Positions 9,557 through 17,837 of a stretch of DNA of 64,000 nt are shown here, in pieces. Position 1 is the first letter of the stretch. Every line of letters starts with the position of its first letter. The notes beneath the pieces were generated by a model. That model made no database searches and was not told where the DNA came from. It saw only the letters and a list, made by a program, of their open reading frames with translations. Position numbers and translations under genes: made by a program. The DNA is from Planococcus donghaensis MPA1U2 (GTDB lineage Bacteria > Bacillota > Bacilli > Bacillales_A > Planococcaceae), in contig NZ_AEPB01000027.1 of assembly GCF_000189395.1 (NCBI RefSeq), positions 101,070 through 165,069 of the forward strand, in the 5' to 3' direction.

Positions 9557-9585
9557 TTATTAACATGCCTATAGCAAGCCTCGTC

Positions 9586-9620
9586 AAACGCTCCGATTTA
9601 TTGGGGCGTTTAGTTTTTTG
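9586..9620 (+). terminator. Rho-independent terminator
   Basis: AAACGCTCC pairs with GGGGCGTTT (one G-U pair) and is followed by a T-rich tail, after the alcohol dehydrogenase gene. Confidence 0.75.
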
Positions 9621-9672
9621 TTTAATTGCGTTATGATAAGGAAAGAAATTGACTGTGAGAGGAGAGGGACAT

Positions 9673-10428
9673 GTGGCGCAAATAGGAGAGACGAGACGTG
9701 AACTTGCCTTAGATTGTTTTCTATTGGCCGGCAGAATCATGATGGAAAGTGGCGCAGAAACGTATCGTGTTGAAGATACAATGATTCGAATGGCTGTTTC
9801 GCAAAATATGGTAAACTCCCATTGTTTCGTGACGCCATCGGGTATCATGTTTTCTCCAAGTGAAGAACTAGCTACGCGGTTTGTTCGGATTAACAATCGA
9901 AGCACGGACCTTGAACGAGTAGCTTTGATCAATTCGGTTTCCCGAAAATTGGTCGCGGGTGAATATACGTTGCAACAAGCTTATGACGAAATGCTGATTA
10001 TCGATCAAACCAATTATCGATTTCATATATGGATTCAAATTCTAGCTGCTGCCGTAGCGAGTGGCTGTTTCTTTATTTTATTAGGTGGAAATTGGAAAGA
10101 CCTCCCTTTTGCATTTCTATTTGGGGGAACTGGTTTTATCATTGTGGAAACCATTTTAATAGAAACACGCGTAAAAATATTTGCGGAATTTATCGGCTCT
10201 TTTGTTATTGGAATTTTAGCTTCTATTGCTGTCTATGCGGGTTTTGCATCAGATTTAGATACTTTAATCATCGGATCAATTATGCCGCTTGTTCCCGGAT
10301 TACTTATTACAAACGCAGTACGCGATTTGATGGCAGGTCATTTTATGTCTGGTTTATCTAAAGGAGCAGAAGCATTTTTGACAGCTTTTGCAATTGGAGC
10401 GGGCATTGCGGTCGTTTTATCATTTTAA
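9673..10428 (+). CDS. Threonine/serine exporter family, N-terminal-domain subunit (YjjP/ThrE type)
   Basis: The 251-aa protein starts with a soluble region (about residues 1-110) containing the family hallmark MMESGAETYRVEDTM and FVTPSGIMFS, followed by about five membrane helices. This is the N-terminal half of ThrE-type exporters, encoded here as a separate gene and followed 12 bp downstream by the C-terminal half. The two proteins presumably assemble as one transporter. The start is GTG at 9673, supported by an AGAGGAGAGG ribosome site; an upstream TTG at 9649 lacks one. The exported substrate could be threonine, serine or, as reported for E. coli YjjPB, a dicarboxylate such as succinate. 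Confidence 0.82.
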   Translation: MAQIGETRRELALDCFLLAGRIMMESGAETYRVEDTMIRMAVSQNMVNSHCFVTPSGIMFSPSEELATRFVRINNRSTDLERVALINSVSRKLVAGEYTLQQAYDEMLIIDQTNYRFHIWIQILAAAVASGCFFILLGGNWKDLPFAFLFGGTGFIIVETILIETRVKIFAEFIGSFVIGILASIAVYAGFASDLDTLIIGSIMPLVPGLLITNAVRDLMAGHFMSGLSKGAEAFLTAFAIGAGIAVVLSF

Positions 10429-10440
10429 GGAGGAGATCAG

Positions 10441-10908
10441 ATGAACTGGCCATTAGAAGCATTTCTCAGCTTTATGGCTGCAGGCGCATTCGGCGTCATC
10501 TTTAATACACCTCGTCGCACGTTAATCAGTTGTGGTCTAGTTGGTATGAGTGGTTGGCTTATTTACCGCATATTCTTTCTAACTTTTGACGATCCAGTAC
10601 AAGCATCTTTTGCAGGTGCGTTTGTAGTTTCAATCGTGGCTCACTTGCTAGCTAAAAAGTTTCGGATGCCGATGATTATTTTCAGTATTGCAGGGATTAT
10701 TCCTTTAGTACCTGGGAGTAAAGCGTACAATGCAATGCGGAAAATTGTAGAAAATAATTATTTAGAAGCTATCGCATTTGCTTCAGAGGCAATGATGATT
10801 TCCGGAGCTGTTGCGATGGGATTAGTATTTGCGGAAGTAATCATGCAGCTGTTTTTTAAACGACAAGCCAAAAGAATACAGAAAAAAATGGGCCTGACAC
10901 AAGAATAA
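10441..10908 (+). CDS. Threonine/serine exporter family, C-terminal-domain subunit (YjjB type)
   Basis: This 155-aa membrane protein has about four helices and the ThrE_2 family motif IIPLVPGSKAYNAM, mirrored in its partner as IMPLVPGLLITNAV. An AAGGAGGAG ribosome site and 12-bp gap place it in an operon with the N-terminal-domain gene. The last codons overlap the left arm of a terminator hairpin. Confidence 0.82.
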   Translation: MNWPLEAFLSFMAAGAFGVIFNTPRRTLISCGLVGMSGWLIYRIFFLTFDDPVQASFAGAFVVSIVAHLLAKKFRMPMIIFSIAGIIPLVPGSKAYNAMRKIVENNYLEAIAFASEAMMISGAVAMGLVFAEVIMQLFFKRQAKRIQKKMGLTQE

Positions 10909-10935
10909 TTTCTTGTTTGTCAGACCCGTTTTTTA
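10890..10935 (+). terminator. Rho-independent terminator overlapping the 3' end of the exporter gene
   Basis: GGGCCTGACACAAGAA pairs with TTCTTGTTTGTCAGACCC, with small mismatches, followed by a T6 run. The left arm is inside the coding sequence. Confidence 0.75.
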
Positions 10936-10956
10936 TATCGTATTTTGAGTGAAGGC

Positions 10957-11080
10957 AGCTTGCGCTTTTCTGGATGTCTAGCTCCAGCTGCCAGATTCTA
11001 GGGTCATAAGCCACTCCGACTGTGTGGCTGAAAACATGCCACGTCGCCGGAGCGTCTTATGCCCGTCGAATCTACACGGC
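10957..11080. repeat. Structured tandem repeat, copy 1 (long hairpin)
   Basis: The copy opens with AGCTTGCGCTTTTC (10957-10970). A long imperfect hairpin then spans 10986-11084. Its pairing blocks from the outside in are AGCTGCC/GGCAGCT, AGATTC/GAATCT, GGG/CCC, CATAAG/CTTATG, CTCCG/CGGAG and GTGGC/GCCAC, with a loop near 11030. No gene is present. It lies between the convergent exporter and GGDEF-EAL genes, after a separate terminator. Similar GCTTGCGCTTTTC-bearing elements are, to my memory, dispersed in Bacillales genomes. Confidence 0.8.
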
Positions 11081-11216
11081 AGCTTGCGCTTTTCATTATG
11101 TCCAGCTCCAGCGCTCAGCTCTTAGGGTCATAAGTCAAATTGACTGTGCGGCAAAGAACGCCGCTTCGTCAATGTGCCTTATGCCCGTCAGAGCTCCACG
11201 GGCGCTTGCGCTTTTC
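11081..11216. repeat. Structured tandem repeat, copy 2 (long hairpin) plus closing boundary motif
   Basis: AGCTTGCGCTTTTC (11081-11094) opens the copy and CGCTTGCGCTTTTC (11203-11216) closes it, 124 and 122 bp apart from the preceding boundary motifs. The hairpin at 11110-11206 pairs AGCGC/GCGCT, AGCTCT/AGAGCT, GGG/CCC, CATAAG/CTTATG, ATTGAC/GTCAAT and GCGGC/GCCGC. Four of these six stems differ in sequence from copy 1 but keep their pairing. It ends 3 bp before the stop codon of the GGDEF-EAL gene. Confidence 0.8.
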
Positions 11217-11219
11217 TTG

Positions 11220-13226
11220 TTACCCCAGCCATTTTTCTAGGTCTGTGGCTGTCATCGGGTGTCCGATGATGTAGCCTTGTAGGCTGTCGCATCCCATGGC
11301 GCGTAGAAGTTCAAATTGTTCATTTGTCTCGACACCTTCGGCCGTTACTTGGAAATCAAGTGATTTACCGAATTGAATCATACCATTAATTAATTTTTGA
11401 ATTTTTTCTTGCTTAGTAATAGATTGAATGATCATTTGGTCTATTTTTATTGAAGATATTGGCAATAAGAGCATATAGCGGAACGAAGCATATCCAGTTC
11501 CGAAGTCATCTAATGCAAATGTGATACCCTCTTGATGAAGGTTTTTCATTTGTGTCATGATTGAACGTTCAGCTTCAGCTTCGAGTGCAAATTTTTCGGT
11601 AATTTCAATCATTAAGGAACTTGGATGACAATCATTCAGCTTTAAGTTTTCGAGCAACATTTTTGCCATATCTTTGTCTCTAAATTCATGAATCGATGAG
11701 TTAATGCTGATTTGAAGATCAATGTCTTTCGATTTCCAATCTTTTAATTGAAGGCAAGCCGTTTCAACAACGAAGCTACCAATTTTGTTGATCAATCCGT
11801 TTTCTTCTGCAATTGGAATTAGTTCGTCTGGAGTTACAACGCCAATTTCTGAATCGGTCCAACGGACAAATGCTTCTACACGTTCAACTTTACCATTTGC
11901 TAAGTTGACGATTGGTTGGTATAAAAGCTGTAAATTTTTTCTGTCTAGCGCATAGATTAAGTGTTTTTCAATTGATGCTTTACGGCTTAATCGTTCATGA
12001 TCATCAGGTGTCAACGCTGATATTTCACTACCTCCGCGTTCTTTTACCTTTTTGATGGTTGCATAGGAAGCTTTGATCAAATGCATAAAACTATGTTGGT
12101 CTTCAGGGTATTTGGTAATAGCGCCACTAACCGTCAATGGCACGGCTGTACCTTGTAAGTAGATAGGGTGCTGTTGTAAATAATGAAGAAACCCTTCGAT
12201 AAACCAATTGCTTAGTGGAGTGACCAAAGCGAATTCATGTAAACCGGCACGTGTAATAATCGAATCGGAAAAATACATGCGAAGACGCTTTGTAAATTCA
12301 ATAAGTAGTTCATTTTCAACATCTGTATCCGACACATCGCGCAGCGTATAGAAACGGTCAATATCCATAAAAACAAAGGAGAAATGACGACCTTCTTCTA
12401 TGTATTCATTGACTATTTGTTCAAGTCTATGGCGATTTTCTAAACCGGTTACCGGATCGATAAATGCAATTTCTTCAAGATGTTTTTGAGCTTGTTTATT
12501 GGCTGTAATGTCTTTTTCAAGGAAAATATAATACGTATCTTCGCTTGATAATTGCATCGGAATAGCCGTTAATTCGACCCAATAAATTTCGCCATCTTTT
12601 TTCACTTTTTTCGCTTCGCCGTTCCAAACTTCTCCTTGTCGCAAAGTGGATAAAATTGAGTCGACAAATTGAACGTCTTCATCACCGTCTCCGAACATAT
12701 GCCATACAGGCTTTCCTAAAATTCGTTTAGGTGTCCATTTACTCAACTTTAAAAATAACGGATTGGCATACGTAATCAAGAATTCTTGATCAAAATAAAG
12801 CAGCATGAAAGAGTCATCTAAACCACTGCGTAAATGATTTAACTCAATAGAAGAAGAGCCATCTTTATCTGCTTCGTTCATTTCATAAATGGTCATGACA
12901 TATTGTTCACCATCGAATGTGTAGGATTTGGCTACTACAGTCGTGTAAGTTGTAACTCCTCCAGCTAACTCTATTTCAATGTTTTCAAATCTTACTGATT
13001 CTTCAGTATGTAGTAGCTTATCCCAAGAGTGCTTGTTTAATGCAGCTTTTTCGGGATTCATATAAGAAGAAAGTTGACCTATAACCGCTTCGGCTTTTAT
13101 TTGAAAAACGTGCTCAGCGTGCTGATTGCACCATGTTACTAAGCCGTTTTTATCGAGTATGATAATTGGGAAGGGAATATGGTTGAAAACAAGGGTGTCA
13201 GTTAGGTTTTCTTTTATTTCGCTCAT
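11220..13226 (-). CDS. PAS-PAS-GGDEF-EAL protein; GGDEF degenerate, EAL probably active c-di-GMP phosphodiesterase
   Basis: The 668-aa protein has two PAS domains (about residues 10-110 and 130-245), a GGDEF-like domain (about 250-405) and an EAL domain (about 415-665). The GGDEF signature is replaced by AGLHEF, so diguanylate cyclase activity is unlikely. The EAL domain keeps the key Glu (VEAF in place of EAL), the SINSS Asn, EITE, LDDFGTGYAS, IKID and the closing QGY, which argues for phosphodiesterase activity. There are no membrane segments, so sensing is probably cytoplasmic through PAS. It is monocistronic, and the ATG at 13226 has an AAGGAGCG ribosome site. Confidence 0.9.
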   Translation of the reverse strand: MSEIKENLTDTLVFNHIPFPIIILDKNGLVTWCNQHAEHVFQIKAEAVIGQLSSYMNPEKAALNKHSWDKLLHTEESVRFENIEIELAGGVTTYTTVVAKSYTFDGEQYVMTIYEMNEADKDGSSSIELNHLRSGLDDSFMLLYFDQEFLITYANPLFLKLSKWTPKRILGKPVWHMFGDGDEDVQFVDSILSTLRQGEVWNGEAKKVKKDGEIYWVELTAIPMQLSSEDTYYIFLEKDITANKQAQKHLEEIAFIDPVTGLENRHRLEQIVNEYIEEGRHFSFVFMDIDRFYTLRDVSDTDVENELLIEFTKRLRMYFSDSIITRAGLHEFALVTPLSNWFIEGFLHYLQQHPIYLQGTAVPLTVSGAITKYPEDQHSFMHLIKASYATIKKVKERGGSEISALTPDDHERLSRKASIEKHLIYALDRKNLQLLYQPIVNLANGKVERVEAFVRWTDSEIGVVTPDELIPIAEENGLINKIGSFVVETACLQLKDWKSKDIDLQISINSSIHEFRDKDMAKMLLENLKLNDCHPSSLMIEITEKFALEAEAERSIMTQMKNLHQEGITFALDDFGTGYASFRYMLLLPISSIKIDQMIIQSITKQEKIQKLINGMIQFGKSLDFQVTAEGVETNEQFELLRAMGCDSLQGYIIGHPMTATDLEKWLG

Positions 13227-13390
13227 GCATTGACGCTCCTTAACCGTAGTTTACTTTCATTATAGAGAAGAAAAGGTCTATCGTCATCCTTTTCAAAATA
13301 ATCTCTACTCAGATTTGTGGAATATTTCTATCCTTTCCTTAGTAATCGTGAGAGAATAGGCATAAATCATATGAAAATTGAGGTAAATCC

Positions 13391-13921
13391 ATGTATAAAA
13401 AATTTTTAGCATTATTTTTTTTAATGTTTATTTTTCCTTTTCCGGCTCAAGCTCATACAACATTACTTTCTTCTGCACCTAGTGAAGATCAAAATGTATC
13501 AGAAAAGTTAACAGAAGTAGAATTACTTTTTGATACGAATATCGAAGAAGGCAGTACGATGAATATTGAAGATGAAACAAGCTCTTTCGAATTTGAAGAG
13601 ATTGCGATTAATAAGAATGGGATGATTGGCAACTTTGATAAAACCTTACCAGATGGATCTTACCGTATTGTATGGAACATCATTGGAGAAGATGGACATC
13701 CGGTTGAAGGTCAGATTGCATTTAATATGGCAAACGAAGTTGAAAAAGGAGAAGCGTCTATGACAACTTCTGTTACAGAGGAAAAAGCAAAGGCAACTGA
13801 GAAGAAATTAGCAGAAACAGCAACTGAAAAAAACAGTAATGTACTAATACCACTTGTATGGGTACTAGGTGCTGTTTTAGTAGTTTACGGAATTTATAAA
13901 CTGCGGTTGAAGAAGAAATGA
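13391..13921 (+). CDS. CopC-domain copper-binding protein, membrane-anchored
   Basis: The 176-aa protein has a signal peptide (about residues 1-21, cut after PAQA) so that the mature chain begins with His, the usual CopC copper ligand (AHTTLLSSAPSEDQ). The second hallmark, EDGHPVEGQIAF, follows at about residue 107. A Lys/Glu/Thr-rich spacer leads to a C-terminal membrane helix (about 152-170) and a basic tail. It probably holds copper outside the cell and passes it to the CopD-like permease encoded next, with which it shares an ATGA overlap. In B. subtilis YcnJ the two parts are fused. Confidence 0.88.
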   Translation: MYKKFLALFFLMFIFPFPAQAHTTLLSSAPSEDQNVSEKLTEVELLFDTNIEEGSTMNIEDETSSFEFEEIAINKNGMIGNFDKTLPDGSYRIVWNIIGEDGHPVEGQIAFNMANEVEKGEASMTTSVTEEKAKATEKKLAETATEKNSNVLIPLVWVLGAVLVVYGIYKLRLKKK

Positions 13922-14979
13922 TGTTTTTAACGGCATTTGCAGACGTTCTTTTATATATTGCTTTTTCTTATTTAGCAGGCTTTATTGTGTTGCAATTTGT
14001 ACCAGAAAATCGAAAACCAAAGCTATCAAGCTCTAAAGGGTTATTATTAATCAGCACGGCTAGTATTGTTCTCTTATCTTTTATTCCTGTTTATGAACTG
14101 GCAGTGTTTTTGCAAAGCAGTCAAAGTTCAGTCGAAGCTTTTCGAACAGCGATTATGGAGTTTCGTATTGGACAAGGATGGCTGATTACATTATTACTTA
14201 GTGTTATTTTAGCAATTGCGATTTACTTGAATGGCAATCGATACATACTAGCACTGTACGTGTTATTGCTTATTTTGACTGTCGGATTTTATAGTCATAT
14301 TTCGACTATCAACCTATGGGCCGGTTTTGCTCTTCATTCTAGCCATATCTTTTTCATGTCAATTTGGACAGGTGTGCTGCTCCATGTTGCGTGGTTTGCG
14401 AAAAATGGAGCTAATTGGCGGCCTTTTCTAACATGGTTCACTCCGCTTGCGGTTATTTCTGTTACGGGAGTATTTGCTAGTGGAATCGTCATTATGTTTT
14501 TTTTCGTAGCCCCTGCAGATTACGTGGACTCATGGGTATTGCCATATGGCCAGCTGCTTTTGTTAAAACATATCAGTATTATCCCCGTTCTTTTGGCGGC
14601 GCTGATTAACGGATTTTTAAATAAGCAAAAAGAATTTCAACAAGCTTGGTTGAAAGTTGAAAGTTTGCTGTTACTGGTTGTTTTTGTTTTAACGGCCTTT
14701 ATGAGCAAACAAGCCCCACCTCATGATGTGAATGATACATTGCGGATTGAAGGCGGTGGGTGGCTTGTTGATAAGCTATCAGGTCCTTTTTATATTCCTA
14801 TCGCTGCTGAATTAGATGCGACAGTAAATGGAACTTTACTAATGATATTAAGTTTTTTACTATTGATCGTCATGCTAGTAGCTTTTTTCAAAAAAGCAAA
14901 TGCTTGGTTGTCTCTCGTTTTCAGTATTGGTTTTATTTGTTGCTTTTATATAGGCTTGATGCTGAATCTATCATTTTAA
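13918..14979 (+). CDS. CopD-family copper resistance/import membrane protein
   Basis: This 353-aa integral membrane protein has about eight to nine helices and matches the CopD domain, with conserved features such as ALHSSHIFFMSIWTGVLLHVAWF and HDVNDTLRIEGGG. The start codon overlaps the copC stop (ATGA), so the two are translationally coupled. It probably moves copper across the membrane in concert with CopC. A small hairpin at 14990-15015 ends the operon. Confidence 0.85.
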   Translation: MMFLTAFADVLLYIAFSYLAGFIVLQFVPENRKPKLSSSKGLLLISTASIVLLSFIPVYELAVFLQSSQSSVEAFRTAIMEFRIGQGWLITLLLSVILAIAIYLNGNRYILALYVLLLILTVGFYSHISTINLWAGFALHSSHIFFMSIWTGVLLHVAWFAKNGANWRPFLTWFTPLAVISVTGVFASGIVIMFFFVAPADYVDSWVLPYGQLLLLKHISIIPVLLAALINGFLNKQKEFQQAWLKVESLLLLVVFVLTAFMSKQAPPHDVNDTLRIEGGGWLVDKLSGPFYIPIAAELDATVNGTLLMILSFLLLIVMLVAFFKKANAWLSLVFSIGFICCFYIGLMLNLSF

Positions 14980-14989
14980 TAAAGAACTA

Positions 14990-15015
14990 AACCAATCTTT
15001 TAAGGTTGGTTTTTC
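14990..15015 (+). terminator. Rho-independent terminator
   Basis: AACCAATCTT pairs with AAGGTTGGTT (one G-U pair) and is followed by T5, directly after the copD-like gene. Confidence 0.75.
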
Positions 15016-15034
15016 TATAGGGAGGAGTATGGAA

Positions 15035-15967
15035 ATGGAACGTCTAAAAGGAGTTTCTATGATATTAATTGGGGCTATTATGTGGGGAGCCACTGGTCCC
15101 TTAATGGAATGGGTAATGAATAATTACGTTGTTTCAGTGCCATTTATCATAACGTTACGTCTAACAGTGGCAGGCACTTTCCTACTCTTGTTCTTGAAGC
15201 TGAAAGGAGTCCTTATTACGGCTATTTTCCGCAATAAATTTTGGATTCGGCCATTGCTAATTTTTTCTTTGTTCGGCATGTTGGGTGCTCAATATAGCTT
15301 TGTTGCAGCTATCGAAGCAAGTAATGCTGTAGTAGCCACGCTCATGCAATTTTTAGCGCCGGTTTATATTATTGTTTTTGTATCCATAACTCATAAAAAA
15401 TTACCGCCTCTCTATCAAGTGATTGGGATGTTGGGAACTCTAGCTGGTTTGTTTTTACTACTGACAAATGGAAAACCAGATCAATTAATCATTAGTGCAG
15501 AAGCTTTATTTTGGGGAGTTCTAGTGGGCTTAGCTTTCACTTTTTATACGCTATATCCCGCACGCCTTATGCAGGAGTGGGGGGTGTTACTCATTGTTGC
15601 ATGGTCCATGCTTTTTGGCGGAATTTTTATAGGGTTGGTCAATCCAATCACATTTATTAATGAATTCGCGATTTTAGCAGTACCTGCAGTCAGTGGTTCG
15701 ATTTTAGGAATTATTATTTTTGGAACTGCCGCATTTGTATTATTCCTTAGTAGCATGCGTTTTATTACACCTGTGGAAACAAGTATTTTGTCTTCTTTTG
15801 AACCATTGACGGCAATGGTCATTTCCATGTTTTGGTTTGGTCACATCTTGTCTCCTATTCAATTAGGAGGCGCACTGGCAATGTTAGTATTTGTCGCATG
15901 GTTATCTCTTGCTGGAAATCCGAAAAAGAAGAAAAAAAAGAGTCGAGTGCCTCAGGTTATCAACTAA
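15035..15967 (+). CDS. EamA/DMT-family permease
   Basis: The 310-aa protein has ten predicted membrane helices in two EamA repeats (about residues 5-140 and 150-290) and a Lys-rich cytoplasmic tail. The family exports small metabolites or amino acids. The substrate cannot be named. The ATG at 15035 is 7 nt from GGAGGAG; the ATG at 15029 is too close to it. It is monocistronic, bounded by terminators. Confidence 0.85.
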   Translation: MERLKGVSMILIGAIMWGATGPLMEWVMNNYVVSVPFIITLRLTVAGTFLLLFLKLKGVLITAIFRNKFWIRPLLIFSLFGMLGAQYSFVAAIEASNAVVATLMQFLAPVYIIVFVSITHKKLPPLYQVIGMLGTLAGLFLLLTNGKPDQLIISAEALFWGVLVGLAFTFYTLYPARLMQEWGVLLIVAWSMLFGGIFIGLVNPITFINEFAILAVPAVSGSILGIIIFGTAAFVLFLSSMRFITPVETSILSSFEPLTAMVISMFWFGHILSPIQLGGALAMLVFVAWLSLAGNPKKKKKKSRVPQVIN

Positions 15968-15985
15968 AAAAATAGAGAGTCAAAG

Positions 15986-16017
15986 AAAAACGACATCTTA
16001 TTGGGGTGTCGTTTTTT
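15986..16017 (+). terminator. Rho-independent terminator
   Basis: AAAACGACA pairs with TGTCGTTTT and ends in a T6 run, after the EamA gene. Confidence 0.8.
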
Positions 16018-16109
16018 GAATTGGGTAAAAATGCTATTCGATATCTGAAAATTATGGCATACTATTTAGTACAAAGGTTCGGGTTTCGAAACATTTAGGA
16101 GGAACGAGT

Positions 16110-17837
16110 ATGAAAACAGTTTTTTCTTATGCAAAACCATATAAGTTTTATATTGTGATTGCACTTATTTTAATGCTGCTAGAGCTAACGGTAGAATTGA
16201 TGCAACCGCTAGTCATTGCCAGTATTATTGACAAAGGAATTGTCGCAAGAGATCAAGATGTCATCATCCAATTAGGAATTGTCCTGATGGCTCTTTCGGT
16301 AATTGCTTTTGTCTCTGGAATCGTCAATTCGTATTTTGCAGCTCACGCTTCTCAAAGCTTTTCTTTTGATTTGCGGCAAGCTGTTTATGGGAAGATCCAG
16401 TCTTTTTCATTGGCAATGTTCAATAAATTCCCAGCGTCAGGATTAATTACGCGTCTTACAAGTGATGTAACATTAGTTCAACAAGTATTGTACATGGGCT
16501 TGCGAATTATGTTGCGCGCACCGCTTCTTGTTGTGGGAAGTATGATTATGGCTTTTGTGGTCAACCCGAAACTGGCTTTATATTTAGTGGTTGTCTTTCC
16601 ATTCTTGCTGGCATTTCTTTATATTATGGTCAAAAAAGGCGTGGCGTATTTTGGCTTTGTTCAAAAACGACTCGATCGTGTGAACCGAATTGTTCAAGAA
16701 AACCTTCAAGCAGTGCGTTTGATCAAAGCTTACTTACGGGGGAAATATGAAGCGAATCGTTTTTCAGAGGTCGCTGGAGACTTGAAAATAGATACTGTTA
16801 AAGCATTCCGAATCATGGAAATTATTTTGCCGATTTTATTATTCGGGATGAACGTTTCATTGCTCGCTGTTTTGTGGTTCGGTGCTTTTGAAATTCGAGC
16901 AGGGGGTGCACAAATTGGTGAATTGGTCGCAATCGTCAACTACGCGATGCGCATGACTGGTGCTTTCTCTATGTTTTCATTTATCATCATGATTTTTGCT
17001 CGAGCAAAAGCATCTTCTGAACGCATAGAAGAAGTGCTCGATGCAGAAGATGGACATGAACAAGAAGACATTGGAGAAAAAGAAGCTATTCATCCAGGTG
17101 AAGTTCGATTCGACCATGTCTCATTTACGTATCCTGGAACAGACAAACCGGTCTTGAAAAACATTTCTTTTGAATTAAAACCAAATGAAAAACTAGCAAT
17201 TATGGGGGCAACCGGATCTGGGAAATCGACTTTACTGCAATTGCTGCCGCGTTTTTATGACGCGACAGAAGGCGTTGTATCTCTGCACGGTCGCGATGTT
17301 ACTGAATGGTCGATGCGGGAGTTGCGGAAAACGATCGGCATTGTCCCTCAACAATCGCTTCTTTTCACAGGAACAATTTCCAATAACTTATCTTGGGGAA
17401 AAGATGAAGTCGTCCAAGACGAACTAGCAGATGCCGCGATTAAAGCGCAAATTCATGAAACTGTAGAGCGTTTTCCGAAAGGCTATTACACACGTGTTGG
17501 TCAAAAAGGCGTGAATTTATCAGGCGGACAAAAGCAACGCTTATCCATTGCACGAGCTTTAGTTCGCAATCCGTCCATTTTGATTTTAGACGATAGTACC
17601 AGTGCATTAGATGTTAAAACAGAAGGTGCATTGTGGGAAGAGCTTGAACAAGAACATGCAACCATGCTCGTAGTTACGCAAAAAATTCGTACAGCGATGA
17701 GAGCCGATCGAATATTGTTGCTAGAAGATGGCGAGATTTCTGCCTACGGTACGCACAACCAACTCGTGCATGACTCAGAACTGTATCGTCAAATTGCAAT
17801 GTCTCAACAAGAAGAGGAGGTTGATGAATATGTTTGA
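16110..17837 (+). CDS. ABC exporter half-transporter, degenerate-site subunit (YfiB-like)
   Basis: This 575-aa protein has a six-helix exporter membrane domain (about residues 10-310) fused to an ATPase domain. Walker A is GATGSGKST and the signature is LSGGQKQRL. The Walker B is followed by Asp in place of the catalytic Glu (LILDDSTSALD), and the switch His is replaced by Gln (VVTQKI). These changes mark the non-catalytic half of heterodimeric exporters such as BmrC or TM287. Its partner gene overlaps it by 8-14 bp. The pair resembles B. subtilis YfiB/YfiC; a multidrug or lipid substrate is possible. Confidence 0.9.
   Translation: MKTVFSYAKPYKFYIVIALILMLLELTVELMQPLVIASIIDKGIVARDQDVIIQLGIVLMALSVIAFVSGIVNSYFAAHASQSFSFDLRQAVYGKIQSFSLAMFNKFPASGLITRLTSDVTLVQQVLYMGLRIMLRAPLLVVGSMIMAFVVNPKLALYLVVVFPFLLAFLYIMVKKGVAYFGFVQKRLDRVNRIVQENLQAVRLIKAYLRGKYEANRFSEVAGDLKIDTVKAFRIMEIILPILLFGMNVSLLAVLWFGAFEIRAGGAQIGELVAIVNYAMRMTGAFSMFSFIIMIFARAKASSERIEEVLDAEDGHEQEDIGEKEAIHPGEVRFDHVSFTYPGTDKPVLKNISFELKPNEKLAIMGATGSGKSTLLQLLPRFYDATEGVVSLHGRDVTEWSMRELRKTIGIVPQQSLLFTGTISNNLSWGKDEVVQDELADAAIKAQIHETVERFPKGYYTRVGQKGVNLSGGQKQRLSIARALVRNPSILILDDSTSALDVKTEGALWEELEQEHATMLVVTQKIRTAMRADRILLLEDGEISAYGTHNQLVHDSELYRQIAMSQQEEEVDEYV

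Noticed and set aside
9510-9932. 140-aa open frame on the minus strand
   Set aside because: It is the complement of the alcohol dehydrogenase end and the ThrE-like gene start, has no ribosome site and resembles no family.
11022-11240. 72-aa open frame on the plus strand
   Set aside because: It lies wholly within the structured tandem repeat and the end of the GGDEF-EAL gene, with no ribosome site.
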